Below are positions 1-9,600 of a stretch of 25,013 nucleotides of DNA, piece by piece (the stretch's first letter is position 1; every line of letters begins with the position of its first letter). The notes under the pieces are model-generated. The model was not told the origin of the DNA. It did not search any database and saw only the letters and a list, made by a program, of their open reading frames with translations. The stretch covers positions 1-25,013 of the forward strand of contig WIXG01000718.1 of the NCBI GenBank assembly GCA_009869945.1. The letters are read 5' to 3'. The translations under genes and the position numbers were made by a program. This DNA is from Mesaphorura yosii (lineage: Eukaryota; Arthropoda; Collembola; Poduromorpha; Tullbergiidae).

Positions 1-3000
1 ATTTAAGCATTGGCTCCGTGTAACCGCCCTGTTGGAGGAGGCAGCCCTGACAAATTGCGTGCAGCTTTCACCACTTCAGACTTCAGACTTCAGCCTACTC
101 GTACGTGCACAAAGCCAAATCCGAGTAAATAATGCAAAGATCACTCCAGTGTAAAGAAGGCAGCCGTGGGATTGAGTTTAATCTCTCTGGGGACTTGAGA
201 CTTGAGCTTACTTGAAACTGTGACTTGAACTCTGGGCGGGACCGCCACAAAGTAGAAAAGTTGCTGATTAAATTAAGAAGTTTCTGGCATAAGGCAGACT
301 TAAGGTTTGGAATGTAACTTTTTCGGTTGCAGATTCCGTTTGGTCGTCTTAGCCTCGAATAGGAACTCAGGGAAGGAGAATTTGAGCCAAGTTGACATGT
401 GCAAGCAGTGCTGCTTTATGCAAACATATTAAAAATGCTTACACGATCCAAGATGCAAGATTCCTGAGCATAAATATTTTATTACTCCTCTTTGAGCTTG
501 AGTTTTCTTTTGATACCACACGACGATAAAAGCATAGAGCGGCACAGAGTAACAAAATCTCTTATCTTTCTGCATTTTCAGATCTTTCAATCTCGGCTGG
601 AATTTATTTGAAGCCGAAATCAATACAGCTTTTCAAGCAAACGACCAAAGAGTAAGCCAGTTTTTAATTCGTCAGGATAAATTTAGTATTTTTGTAACGA
701 GAAATCAATTCTGAAAACATGTTTTGACTTTTGGGGGGCTGGTTCAGGATTCAATTATGATAATCTCCGCATTGTGTGCCCGCAATTACTTGCAAGTTTA
801 CCTACAGTATCCAGTCCACATGACATGCAGACAAGCTAAAAGATGACCTCATCTCCTTTCGGCCAGCATCAATCTTTTCTGTCTACTCTGCGCCTTGGAC
901 CCGAAGTCAAAGAGGTCATTCTTAAATCAGTTATTGACAGCGATGTAATCGTGTCCACGTCTCATCTCGATTTATCATTGTCAAAACCACCAGCGCAGCC
1001 ATCAACATGGACAATGGAGCAGGAGCTCTATTCCCTAACAAGGCCTGGATGAAGGAGCAGCGGGAACAGCAACTCAACAGAAATTCATTTGTATACCTGA
1101 CGCAATGGAACGAAATCAAGCAAGTCACAAAGTTCGAGCTCGTAGTCGTAACTTTCCATGTCATAAAATATAAACAACTTTCATTTAAGTTTCAGACACA
1201 AGTACAAAAGTTGTTTATTAAATCAAGAAACGAAACAAGTCAGTCAACTCGAGTCAAAGTCAACGCTAGGCTTTGGTAAAGCTTGATAAAAGTTAATCCC
1301 AGTGGGATTTCCATTCAAGAACAAGAACAACTCTCAGTCAGTGAGGCTTTAATCTCAGTTCCAAGAAAGTGTGTAGCCCAGATTAACTTTCTAAGCTGGA
1401 TAATTCGGCTTCTTCGACTTGTGGCCTAATTAATTATAAACGAGTAGCAAAAGATTAAAACACACAACTCAAGCGCTCAACCTGACTTCCACTCCCTTCT
1501 GTGGCAAGAAATCTTTTCTGTTGCTTCGTAGCCTTCGTCCACCACATATTAAAAGATGACACTTCTTGATGGCTCCTTACATCAATCATCTGCTGACTGT
1601 GCTGACCGCGTGCGGAGTCATTTTTTGGCGACCCTCGTCAATTTATCATTGTCAAAACATGCTGGTCTGGCCGGAAATATTGTGCGGGCTCGTTCAAAAG
1701 GTAAATGAATGCTGGAAACGATTTGCAATTGCTAGAATGCTCGACTCGACTTGAATGGAACTCATTTGCATGCATATTATTTTGAAATTCCTCGGAAGAT
1801 GAAATAAGCTGTCGTCGCTTTCACCAGACGTTTCTCGTTCCTCGTTTCTTTTCCAGTCGTCGTTCTCACTTGCGTATTTTTGAAGAGATCATGCATGCTC
1901 CAGACCCCTCAAGCTTTGGTCCAAGCTGCTGTTGAATTACCATACAAAGAATGGGCGCGTAGCGTGTAATTGTGTTCTATTTTCCACAATGTGAAAAGTG
2001 AAAGATGCAGGGATAAACTTCAGAAAAAGTTTTCCAATTCGGCGTTCTGTGCTGTATTACTGAATTGATCCTTCAAAAATGAAGATGACTCAACTGAGTG
2101 TAGCATGTTGCATTTAGTTGTGGAATGCAAAAATTGTTGATGGCACTTCACAATCGGCTAAATTCAAGAGGTTCCAGCTTCCGAATAAATTAAACTCACT
2201 CAACCAGCTGATTATACGTGCACGGAATGTTGAGATTTGGGATCCAAGTCCATTCTAGTTTAGGAAGGATTATTAAATTTGTGCGGTTGGTTTAAGTTTT
2301 CTGAATTGGAACCCCGAACCCGAATACACATTAAACTGCTGCATGTCTTCACGATTCATGGCTCAGTGCGCCATTCCCATCGCAAAAAATTAGTGAATGC
2401 GAACGGGCTGACGCTAATTCAGGTTTCCTTCTTATTCCGACCCAATAAATCACAATTGGTGTTGCATTTAGAAGCGAGCACAGTTTACAATTCATTGAGT
2501 CCAGTCAAGTCAGCTCCATACGCGAATCAGTAGGGTTCCACGCACTCGAATTTTCTTCTTGCTCGCTGTAAATTTCAATCAAGTCTTGAGTGTTAATGTA
2601 AAAATATCGCCGACACCTCATACACGAAGTGCTTTCTCCAGTTTTCTCGGCTTTCTCGTATGTGTACTTGTTTTTATTACATTCAGCATTCAATTTTCTG
2701 CTCATCACAGCCCAGCCCGGTTAATACTTGAAAGAAATTGGTTCTCGACTGTATCCGGCACGGGCGCCTGCCTCCTCGTGATTAGGTTTTACTTCAATTT
2801 GCAAGAACGGCGATGCATTGGCAAGAAGATTGCCTTTTTGTTCTTTACAAGTGTAAATTCGGCTTTAAGCAAAAGTAAAACACGTTTGGTCCTCCAGCAT
2901 CCAACTCCAGCCCGTTTTCCATTTCAATCAGCCTCTCGTCAGTCTTCTCGTCTCGGACCGACCGACACTTCACGTTTGCGTTTGATGTGGGATAACAAAC

Positions 3001-3352
3001 CCTATCCGAGCGGATTTGGATTTTCGGTGTCGAGTGTCAAAAGAAATCAATTTTATGAGAGTGCCATCGATTTTGGATTTACGTAAATACGTAAGCTTTC
3101 GTATTCGCTTCCGTTCCTATTTCTCTAAGCAATCAAATGTCAGGATGCCTTGTAATGTCAGAACTTTTGTGGCATCTTGTCGATAATAAAATATTCAGAA
3201 GATCAACGAAATCGTCAGTATATCACATTATATTTCGTATATATCACAAGTACAATAATTTATAATTTGTTCGATTGCTGTTATTGTTCATTGTCTATTG
3301 TCATTGCCTTTTTTTCGTGGATTGCCTCCTTTCGTCCAAATGTCCCAGCAGC
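1..3352. other. Gene-poor AT-rich region, no supported gene
   Basis: No reading frame here shows a recognisable domain, a convincing splice structure or an unbroken ATG-initiated frame of useful length. The longest open stretch (2559-3086, plus) has no ATG at its beginning and matches no family I know. The region holds a weak internal duplication (see 838-1000 and 1550-1660) and scattered AT-rich runs such as the near-direct TATATCAC repeat around 3220-3246. Regulatory sequence or non-coding RNA cannot be excluded. Confidence 0.5.
838..1660 (+). repeat. Weak diverged direct repeat (units near 838-987 and 1550-1658)
   Basis: Both units contain TAAAAGATGAC, then CATCAATC, then an identical 18-bp string ATTTATCATTGTCAAAAC (970-987 and 1641-1658). 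The elements keep the same order but their spacing differs by some tens of bases, and the sequence between them has largely diverged. This could be an old local duplication or two copies of a short dispersed repeat. No terminal inverted repeats or target duplications are visible. Confidence 0.35.
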
Positions 3353-5107
3353 TTAAAGCTGGCTGATCCCCTGCAACTGCAGCAAAGCGTTGGCTGCTCG
3401 GAGGGCGTTGACACGTCCGTACCCGTACTGGTAGTTGGGGAACTGGTTGTCAGGAACTCCACCGCAAACCTGGCCTACTGAGGGCAGGTTTCTGTCAGCA
3501 GTATCCTGGAGAATCGCCTTCACTCTGGCGTGAGTAACATTAGGGCTGTGAGCACGGAGGAGGGCGGCCAGACCTGCGACGTGCGGTGTGGCCATGCTTG
3601 TACCAGAAATTGTGTTGTACGCGTTGTCGGCGGTGGCCCACGCGGAACGAACGTTGACGCCCGGTGCGGACACGTGCGGTGACTGGGCGCCGGACTTGCT
3701 TGGACCCCGGTAGCTAAAGTCTGCGATCCCGTCTGTAGTGGAGTGTGGAGAACATGGTCAGAATTATTATTGGACTGGCACGGCGGCACGGGTGCCTACA
3801 AACCGATAGAACTCACCATTGCTGTCGGTTGCGCCGACCGCAATCACGTCCTCCCTCGAATCAGCTGGTGAGCCCGTGGCTTGGCACGTCTTTGGTATCT
3901 CAAACCATTGATAGTTTCCGTTGGCGAAGATCGTAATGATACCAGCCGCATGCCAGGCTCGGATGACGGCATCATATGTCGTGCTGCCGCCTTCACCGCC
4001 CCAGGAATTGCTAAAAGAATGAAATGAAAATGAATTGCTCTCACAACAAATTGTCGACGTAGGCGAGCCAGGAGGCTTAGGCCACGGCTCAAACGAAGAG
4101 AGCACTGACGCGAATTACCTGACAATGTCTGGGCTCAAGGAGCAGTCGCGATTGTTTCCGAATGGGTCATGTGGGCAGGCCATAAACTCTCCACAGGCGA
4201 TCAGGTCCGCGAAGCTTCCTGAACCGTTATCAAGAAGTCCCTTGCAGGAAATCCATTTGGCTCCTGGCGCAACGCCGAGTCCATTTCTGCAAACGAGAAA
4301 TAATTGCTGGAAAACACTACTTTATAAGACCCGATTTGGTTCTTGATTTCTTCATTATACTTACGCTCCCAAAATGGTTCCAGTACAATGTGTGCCATGA
4401 CCATGGCCATCGACCGGCGACGCGTTGGGTGAGTTTGGGAAGTACCACGAGTGGCTTCCTCCGCGGAAGTTGCCTCGGATGTCCTGATGAGTTCCGCGGG
4501 CTCCAGTGTCAATGATTCCGACGACGGCTCCTTCTCCTGTAGTGCCGAGTGCCGCCTGCGCTTGGGTAGTGAGGATCTTGTCAACTCCCCACTCAGCAAG
4601 AACGCCGATGTCCGGTTGTCGTTGTGCCGTTTCAAGAGAGATGGGTGACACGAGGTGAACGATTCCTTCTTCTTCGATGCGGCTCACGTCGTCCAAAGCT
4701 GCCAACGCCTGAATCAGGTTTTGATCTGCTCCCGCAACGAAGACCTGGTTGGTGATCCAGAAGCTCTTGACTCGGATTGTTGACGAGGCGTCGGCAGCAA
4801 TCGACGAGGAGTTGAGGAAGGCAAGCACGCCCGCCTGAGAGCGTTCGGCATGCGCGCTGAGGGAATCGTACACGGCCTGGGATCGTTGGGCTCGAGTTGC
4901 TTGCAAGCGGGCGCTGTTAACGTTAAGTTCGTTCAGGATTTGGGTCGTATCCCCGTTCTTCATGGAGATGAGAATGTTGACTTTGCCTGCCCGCCTCAGT
5001 GAGGCCGCCAGCTCCGGGGAGATTTTACCTCCGACGGCAACTGCCATTGCAGCGGTAGTGAAGCAGACCACGAGAGCCAGGGCGAGGGAAACTTTGAAAG
5101 CACCCAT
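3353..5107 (-). CDS. Secreted subtilisin-like serine protease (S8 family, bacillopeptidase F-like)
   Basis: Four predicted coding exons: 5107-4365, 4286-4119, 4010-3817 and 3732-3353. They give 494 residues, and every junction has GT/AG ends and keeps frame (introns 78, 108 and 84 bp). Residues 1-22 form a signal peptide (MGAFKVSLALALVVCFTTAA). Residues about 40-155 look like an I9-type propeptide. The catalytic domain follows, with Asp200 in VVGIIDTG, His237 in GHGHGTHCTG, the oxyanion Asn336 in FANGN and Ser414 in SGTSMATPHVAG, so the triad is complete and spread over exons 1, 3 and 4. The protein probably cleaves peptide bonds outside the cell, in the gut or body fluid. I chose the ATG at 5107 because it starts the signal peptide; the frame stays open upstream to 5383, but those codons look like leader. 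The family is widespread in bacteria, but the three introns show this is a eukaryotic gene. The subfamily name is less certain than the S8 assignment. Confidence 0.93.
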
Positions 5108-5624
5108 GATTTTGCAGATTGTTGATTTGGTATTTGGAATTGGCTGGTTTTTTTGAGCTTGTGAGCTTTTCCGAAGTCGAAGGTTGACTGATTTCCAGGA
5201 CCAATTCGGCCCGATATTTATTTGTCCGAATTCCCAAGCCACAAGTTGTCTATCTGCTGCAAAAAAGGGCAGATCGTTGTGTGGTAATTTCGCTGGCGTT
5301 CTCTTTGGGTAATTTTGTTGGAGTACAACAGGTTCAGGCCGCCGTGAAAGCCCAGATGAGTTCACGCTCATCTCATCCGGCAAACCCCGGGCTTGGGCCA
5401 GGCCAAAAGATCATAAAATGGATCAGCATCATTCATAGCAGATCGCACGACACGACACGCGTCAAGTGCGCGGGCGCACTTGAACTGAATGCTGGAATAA
5501 CCATGAGGATTTGCGGATGATCTCAAGTGTGAGCCGGCTGTGGGATTTTCTGTTTTGAAGTGGTTCAGTTAAACTGGTGTTAACGTGAAATGCTGATTTT
5601 ACTCCTGTAAGTATATATTTTCAC
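5108..5624. other. Intergenic: 5' side of the subtilase, 3' side of the receptor
   Basis: No gene is supported. On the minus strand an AT-rich AAATAAATATC string near 5209-5222, about 105-115 bp upstream of the protease ATG, could be a TATA-like element, but it is not a consensus match. The rest carries no motif I recognise. Confidence 0.4.
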
Positions 5625-6860
5625 TCATGTGATATTAAGCAAGAGGAATATCACCGCGTCAATCTTGAACTTGATCATCGTCAGAATGAGGGACCGATCC
5701 ACGAAGTACAGCTGGCCCACATTATTTCTCAGCACTCGGCACGAGCGCTTGAGTGCCATGGCCATGAAGTATGCGGGATCCTCGTCATCGCTGGTGGGCA
5801 GTCGCAACGCCAGCGCCTTCTTGAAGCTGAGTGACATTTCGTACGTTTGCGCCAGCGGAAGGATCGGAGCGAACTCAACCAGCGAGACAGTCACAGTCAG
5901 ACTGAAGACAATTAGCAAGGCCACAAATACAGTCGACGCACCTCCGCCACCACCGCCGTCTTTGGTAGCAATTTTGATGCAGACGGTGATCAGAATGGGA
6001 GCTCCTATTTGCGCGATGGTTTTGAGGACGGGCACAAACGTTTGCGCCAGAGTGACATTGAACATCGTGTTAAGCAACTGAAGGCTCCGATACTTCCGGA
6101 TTGCGCCGTACGGAGCTTCTGCTTTTGCTTCCGCCGCATTTTCATATGAGCAAAGTTCGCGTAAAATGTGAGTCGACTTAACCCAGTAAACGTAGCCGAG
6201 GCCAAGAGCGAAGACGGCGTTGTTGGCAGCCTGGATTCCCATGCAGGCCTCAAACACGAAGAAGAGGACGAATGTCAACTTGCCTCGATGCTGGGCGGGA
6301 ATCAAACACTCGACGTGGCAACGACGACTGTTGTGAGTCAGCAGCAGCAACAGCACGAGAGCGCCCTGACTGGCTTTCGCGCCTGTGAAAATTGATTGCA
6401 AGATTCTTTCACAGAAGTTGACTTTTCCTTCGTTGACTTTGGGTTTGTCCTTCTCAAGCGTACGCGTAGGCGTGGATGGTTTTTGTCCCTTCACCTTTAC
6501 CTTCAGGCCAAGCTGTTGAAGTTGTCTGGTAAAAGTCAGAAATTCCTCAAGCCGATTGCGTGTCACGATCCAGAGAGGAATCAGCTGTAGTTGCCCGAAT
6601 AGGAGCAGAACATACGCGTAAATGCCCAGAATCCCGGATATGTGCCCCAGATCGGTCTCAGGATGCGGGCAACCGGCTATCAGCAGCGAGAAGGCGTAGG
6701 CGACGTTGAGCACGAACCGCAAATAATACCAGCTCAGCTTCCGCCGTGACCTTGTCCTCGATAATTGCTTTGTGACAGTATTCCAATCGAACGGGAACAA
6801 GAATGAAGTCCCTGCTCGTAAGCTTGACTCGAAAAGGTTCGCTTCTAATTGAGTAAGCAT
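5625..6860 (-). CDS. 7TM chemoreceptor-like protein (gustatory-receptor superfamily, tentative), intact
   Basis: Single uninterrupted frame of 411 codons. It has about seven hydrophobic segments (roughly residues 46-66, 72-101, 163-178, 191-224, 268-296, 310-336 and 392-409), a charged loop rich in Lys and Pro near residues 120-150, and a run of glycines near residue 305. The size and topology fit arthropod chemoreceptors. It lacks the classic TYxxxxxQF gustatory signature, so the family call rests on topology, length and the presence of paralogues. Two broken relatives lie on the plus strand at 18872-19240 and 19567-20644. The most conserved stretch is C-terminal: LKRSCRVLRN, then FVDR and LILTM. 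It probably sits in the membrane of sensory neurons as a ligand-gated channel subunit. The start ATG at 6860 is supported by the aligned ATG of the paralogue at 19567. Confidence 0.75.
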   Translation of the reverse strand: MLTQLEANLFESSLRAGTSFLFPFDWNTVTKQLSRTRSRRKLSWYYLRFVLNVAYAFSLLIAGCPHPETDLGHISGILGIYAYVLLLFGQLQLIPLWIVTRNRLEEFLTFTRQLQQLGLKVKVKGQKPSTPTRTLEKDKPKVNEGKVNFCERILQSIFTGAKASQGALVLLLLLTHNSRRCHVECLIPAQHRGKLTFVLFFVFEACMGIQAANNAVFALGLGYVYWVKSTHILRELCSYENAAEAKAEAPYGAIRKYRSLQLLNTMFNVTLAQTFVPVLKTIAQIGAPILITVCIKIATKDGGGGGGASTVFVALLIVFSLTVTVSLVEFAPILPLAQTYEMSLSFKKALALRLPTSDDEDPAYFMAMALKRSCRVLRNNVGQLYFVDRSLILTMIKFKIDAVIFLLLNIT

Positions 6861-7816
6861 TCTTGTGCGCTGCGTTGTTTTTTTTAAGTTCTAGTTCAGA
6901 TCCAGATTGCTGAATTTTTACTTTTTACTGCAATTTCCAGATCGGTGCCGAAATGCCGATGATTTGACCACTTTTTACATGAAGACATGTCTGAAAAAAG
7001 CATACAAACAAAAGTTCATATGTCAAAATGGAAAATAAAGCAATTAAGGTCCATGTCCATCCATGTTTGCGTGCTTTCATTGGATAGAAACTTGCAGCTG
7101 TGGTCAACTCGAATTAATGGTACAGTGGTGAATTTAGGAAGAAATTAGGCTTCTTATTGGATTGTGGAATATTAAGGAATTAAATTCCAATTTGTTTGAC
7201 AAGACCCGCCTTTTCGAGGTCACAAAAAGAGGCCATATTAAATGAAACAAGCACTATTAGGGCATTAAATCATTCTGTCTCTGACGCAATTGCAATTACG
7301 TAGCTTTTCGTGACGCTTGAAGTTTCTCGACACAAAATCCTCAGAAAACTTGCACGTTGCACGCGAGGTCTTGACGTCAACGATCACGCTAATCAAGTGG
7401 GCTCAAATCTAAAGATATACCATTCCAATAACTATCAATGAATGTTTTCACAATCCACAAAATGTGTCAATTGTTGTGCCCATCCTAATTCAATTCACAC
7501 GACGCAGGATCTCTTTCAAATTATTCTGCTAAAGGGTAAAGTGGATTGCGTCTAGGTGGGTTTGGGCAATTTTATTATCGAAAAATGTGGTGGATAAAAC
7601 TAGGTCATGACCTTTGTGCCTGACTGGCCACGCCAGAGGACATTTTAAGGTTCAAAAGTTCTGTTCCCCTTCGAGGTCAGGTCACAATCACAAATTCGAT
7701 TTCCAGAATTCCACAGTTCAGATGAAGGACCACCGAGTCAAACTCGGAAGATGCTCAGAGTTTAAAGCACAAGTGACCAATAAATAACTGAATGCCCGCG
7801 ACACACAATTAACTTG
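6861..7816. other. Intergenic, no supported gene
   Basis: This is about 950 bp upstream of the receptor. It contains one 60-codon minus-strand frame (6925-7107) with a hydrophobic stretch that I do not recognise and do not annotate. No repeat, hairpin or RNA gene stands out. Confidence 0.4.
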
Positions 7817-8105
7817 CTATACTTTATTTACAAAGTTCAGATAATTTACATCTTCCCCGCAAGCGCCGTTTACTAACCCTAACCCAACGTCGATGTTGTG
7901 GCGGAGCATAACTCTGGTCCCCACCCTAACGTTAACGAGGAGACGAGTCCCCCGTCTTGCTGTCATCAGGGTCGAGGAGGCTTTTCGGACATTTGTTCCT
8001 CGTACCAGCAATGTAGGCTCGTGAATTGATCACATACATTCGCTGGCCAATTGCAGTTAACCTTTGCCTCAGTTCAATGCTTTTCCTTTGATTGTAAAGC
8101 TTCAC
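7817..8105 (-). pseudogene. Frameshifted fragment of a PIF1-like/Helitron helicase
   Basis: On the minus strand one frame (about 8105-7945) reads CPKSLLDPDDSKTG near its end. After a single frame change the neighbouring frame continues with VGTRVMLRHNIDVGLGLVNG and stops at 7817. The order and spacing match the C-terminal part of PIF1-family helicases as carried by Helitron transposons, where a DDSKTG-like segment precedes the conserved GxxVMLxxNIDxxxGLVNG motif. Upstream codons remain open to an in-frame TAG at 8106-8108. The Walker A and Walker B motifs are absent, so this is a relic of roughly 95 codons without helicase activity. A decayed cellular PIF1 gene is the alternative. No Helitron 3' hairpin with CTRR end was identified nearby. 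Confidence 0.78.
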
Positions 8106-8532
8106 CTACTTTGTTTTCAAAACCCAAGTACAGTTTTCAAACTCACCAGTGTCAATGTTTTGGATTTGGGTCAAGGAGCCTGCTATTCAGAATTGTGAGG
8201 TCCTCCTACGTCAATTCCTGTTGAAGGCTCCTCCAAAACTACCCGTCTCGGCGCTCTTCACTTTGTAGGAAATGACTGGAAGTTCGACTTTTCGATGAAT
8301 GCTGCCTGAGTATCCACCGACGAATAACTTTGACTCAAGAACTCGAAAATGATTTACTTCTCACTTTATTTTTCGCTTGACTTGTCTCAGCACTGCTTCC
8401 ACGACGGAGTATCGCAATTATACATTTTCGAAGGCCTGTTTTAGTTCAATGAGTGCATTGCCTGCCGTGTCACTTAATGTATATAAAGTGATACCAGTTA
8501 TATTTTAAGTGCAAGTGAATTTTATGTTTTAA
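8106..8532. other. Non-coding stretch beside the helicase relic
   Basis: About 430 bp without a supported gene. The helicase homology stops at the TAG at 8106-8108, and I could not trace it further into this stretch. Near its end TTTTAAGTGC-like strings begin, leading into the degenerate repeat at 8533-8650. Confidence 0.4.
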
Positions 8533-8650
8533 GTGCTGGACCTCTATAAAAGGTGATCGAGTGGAAGGTGTTTTATTTGGAGTAAAAGGTGCCAGAACCG
8601 GTAAGTGCTAATTCCTATATATTTTTGGTGCTATCCCTGTATAAAAGTTG
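8533..8650 (+). repeat. Degenerate repeat with a TATAAAA core (8533-8555 and 8628-8650)
   Basis: GTGCTGGACCTCTATAAAAG and GTGCTATCCCTGTATAAAAG, each followed by a TG-ending tail, agree at 18 of 23 positions over 8533-8555 and 8628-8650. TTTTAAGTGC-like strings occur between and before them. Both units contain TATAAAA, so they could also act as core promoter elements, but no start site is known. The sequence GGTAAGTGC at 8600-8608 between them resembles a splice donor. Confidence 0.4.
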
Positions 8651-8705
8651 CAGCAATAATATTATCCCATTTGAGACAAACCGATTCATAATCAAGAATT
8701 CTTTA

Positions 8706-8790
8706 CTAAAGCATGTCCGGGAAATCTTTGCACTTTTTCGTGCATTGTGTCATAGGAAAATTGTGCAACGATTTCCCGGACATGCTTTAG
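8706..8790. repeat. Near-perfect inverted repeat / hairpin (85 nt)
   Basis: The first 21 bases (CTAAAGCATGTCCGGGAAATC) are the exact reverse complement of the last 21, ending at 8790. The pairing continues inward: TTTGCAC faces GTGCAAC with one mismatch, and a TTTTTC run faces GAAAATT with a bulge. This leaves a loop of about 15-20 nt around GTGCATTGTGTCATAG. The size resembles a pre-miRNA or a small foldback element. The long perfect base of the stem suits a recent inverted duplication or a foldback MITE better than a conserved miRNA. No target-site duplication is obvious. Confidence 0.85.
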
Positions 8791-9600
8791 CTGGGGGAGC
8801 AGGGGAAATGCACTTGTAAGCAAAATAGTCTCCGGAAGGAGGAAGGCATTAGCTTCAGTAGGCAAGCGGTTGATTTTTTTGCCTAACAGCAACTGACGCA
8901 GGACCCTCGGGACGTATCAGCGTCGTCTTTGACAGCAGGACACGGAGCACATAAGCCCTAGACCGGCGCAAGACGATCGTTGAGAATCAGCGACGTAGCA
9001 CTTTCATGATGGGTGGACCTGGAATGAGATCATCGATCAGCAGCGGTGCGGGAGTGGGTGGAATTACTCGCCGGTCAATTACGTCACAACCACCACCAGC
9101 TCGACGGAGTAGCAAAAGAAAATTAGTCACGTTGGATTCGCGAATTAAAGTATAATTTTGATTTAAAGATTGATTGAATGGATCTTTGATTAATATAAAA
9201 ACACTATCGATATTACGTCGACTGTGTGCAACAACTTAATTCTTATGTAATAAAATATTCATCATATTTGATTTGTGCATTTTGCTTTTTTGCATTACTG
9301 TAAATGGTGAAGGTCAGAAGTCGCACGTGGCCATATTGTGATACACAATCATGATGAATGGAGTTTATTATTTGGTCTATACTTCAGTTGGATTGATCGA
9401 ACTTGACCTTATAATCCTAAGGCATACGTCATTGCATCATCACCAAGTCCTTATTAATGACTCACCACTCGCCAGTGACAAATAAGTAAGAGGAAGTGAA
9501 TTGAAAGAGAAACACTACTTGTTGCAGAGAGTCGCCTTGTTGACGACAATCATTCCAAGTTAGGGGTCGAGCTGAAGTTGAATATATTGTCTGACCCAAA
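8791..9600. other. Intergenic stretch upstream of the ionotropic receptor
   Basis: About 810 bp. It contains a possible small reading frame at 9006-9155 (listed separately), an AATAAA at 9249-9254 and a weak TATAT string near 9583, just before the receptor ATG. Nothing else is recognisable. Confidence 0.4.
9006..9155 (+). CDS. Possible small basic, Ser/Gly-rich ORF or last exon (hypothetical)
   Basis: Forty-nine codons begin with a double ATG (MMGGPGMRSSISSGAGVGG) and end in a lysine- and arginine-rich tail (SSKRKLVTLDSRIKV). The frame is open upstream to a TAA at 8952-8954, giving about 66 open codons. The codon mix is less AT-biased than the flanks, and an AATAAA follows at 9249-9254, so this might be the last exon of an unrecognised plus-strand gene. 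A pyrimidine-rich acceptor-like site (TTTTTTTGCCTAACAG) lies at about 8875-8890, but no exon joined from it keeps this frame. I recognise no family. Confidence 0.25.
   Translation: MMGGPGMRSSISSGAGVGGITRRSITSQPPPARRSSKRKLVTLDSRIKV

Noticed and set aside
2559..3086. 175-codon open frame on the plus strand
   Set aside because: It begins with TTG and not ATG, has no recognisable domain or splice context, and its hydrophobic start looks like AT-rich chance sequence.
5108..5383. Upstream in-frame ATG extending the subtilase by 92 residues
   Set aside because: The added residues would bury the signal peptide and look like untranslated leader.
6925..7107. 60-codon minus-strand frame with a hydrophobic stretch upstream of the first 7TM receptor
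   Set aside because: No homology to the receptor N-terminus and no other support; probably chance.
7876..7940. CCCTAACCC strings resembling telomeric or satellite repeats
   Set aside because: Only one or two imperfect units; they are explained by the codons of the helicase fragment (GLGLVNG and VRVG).
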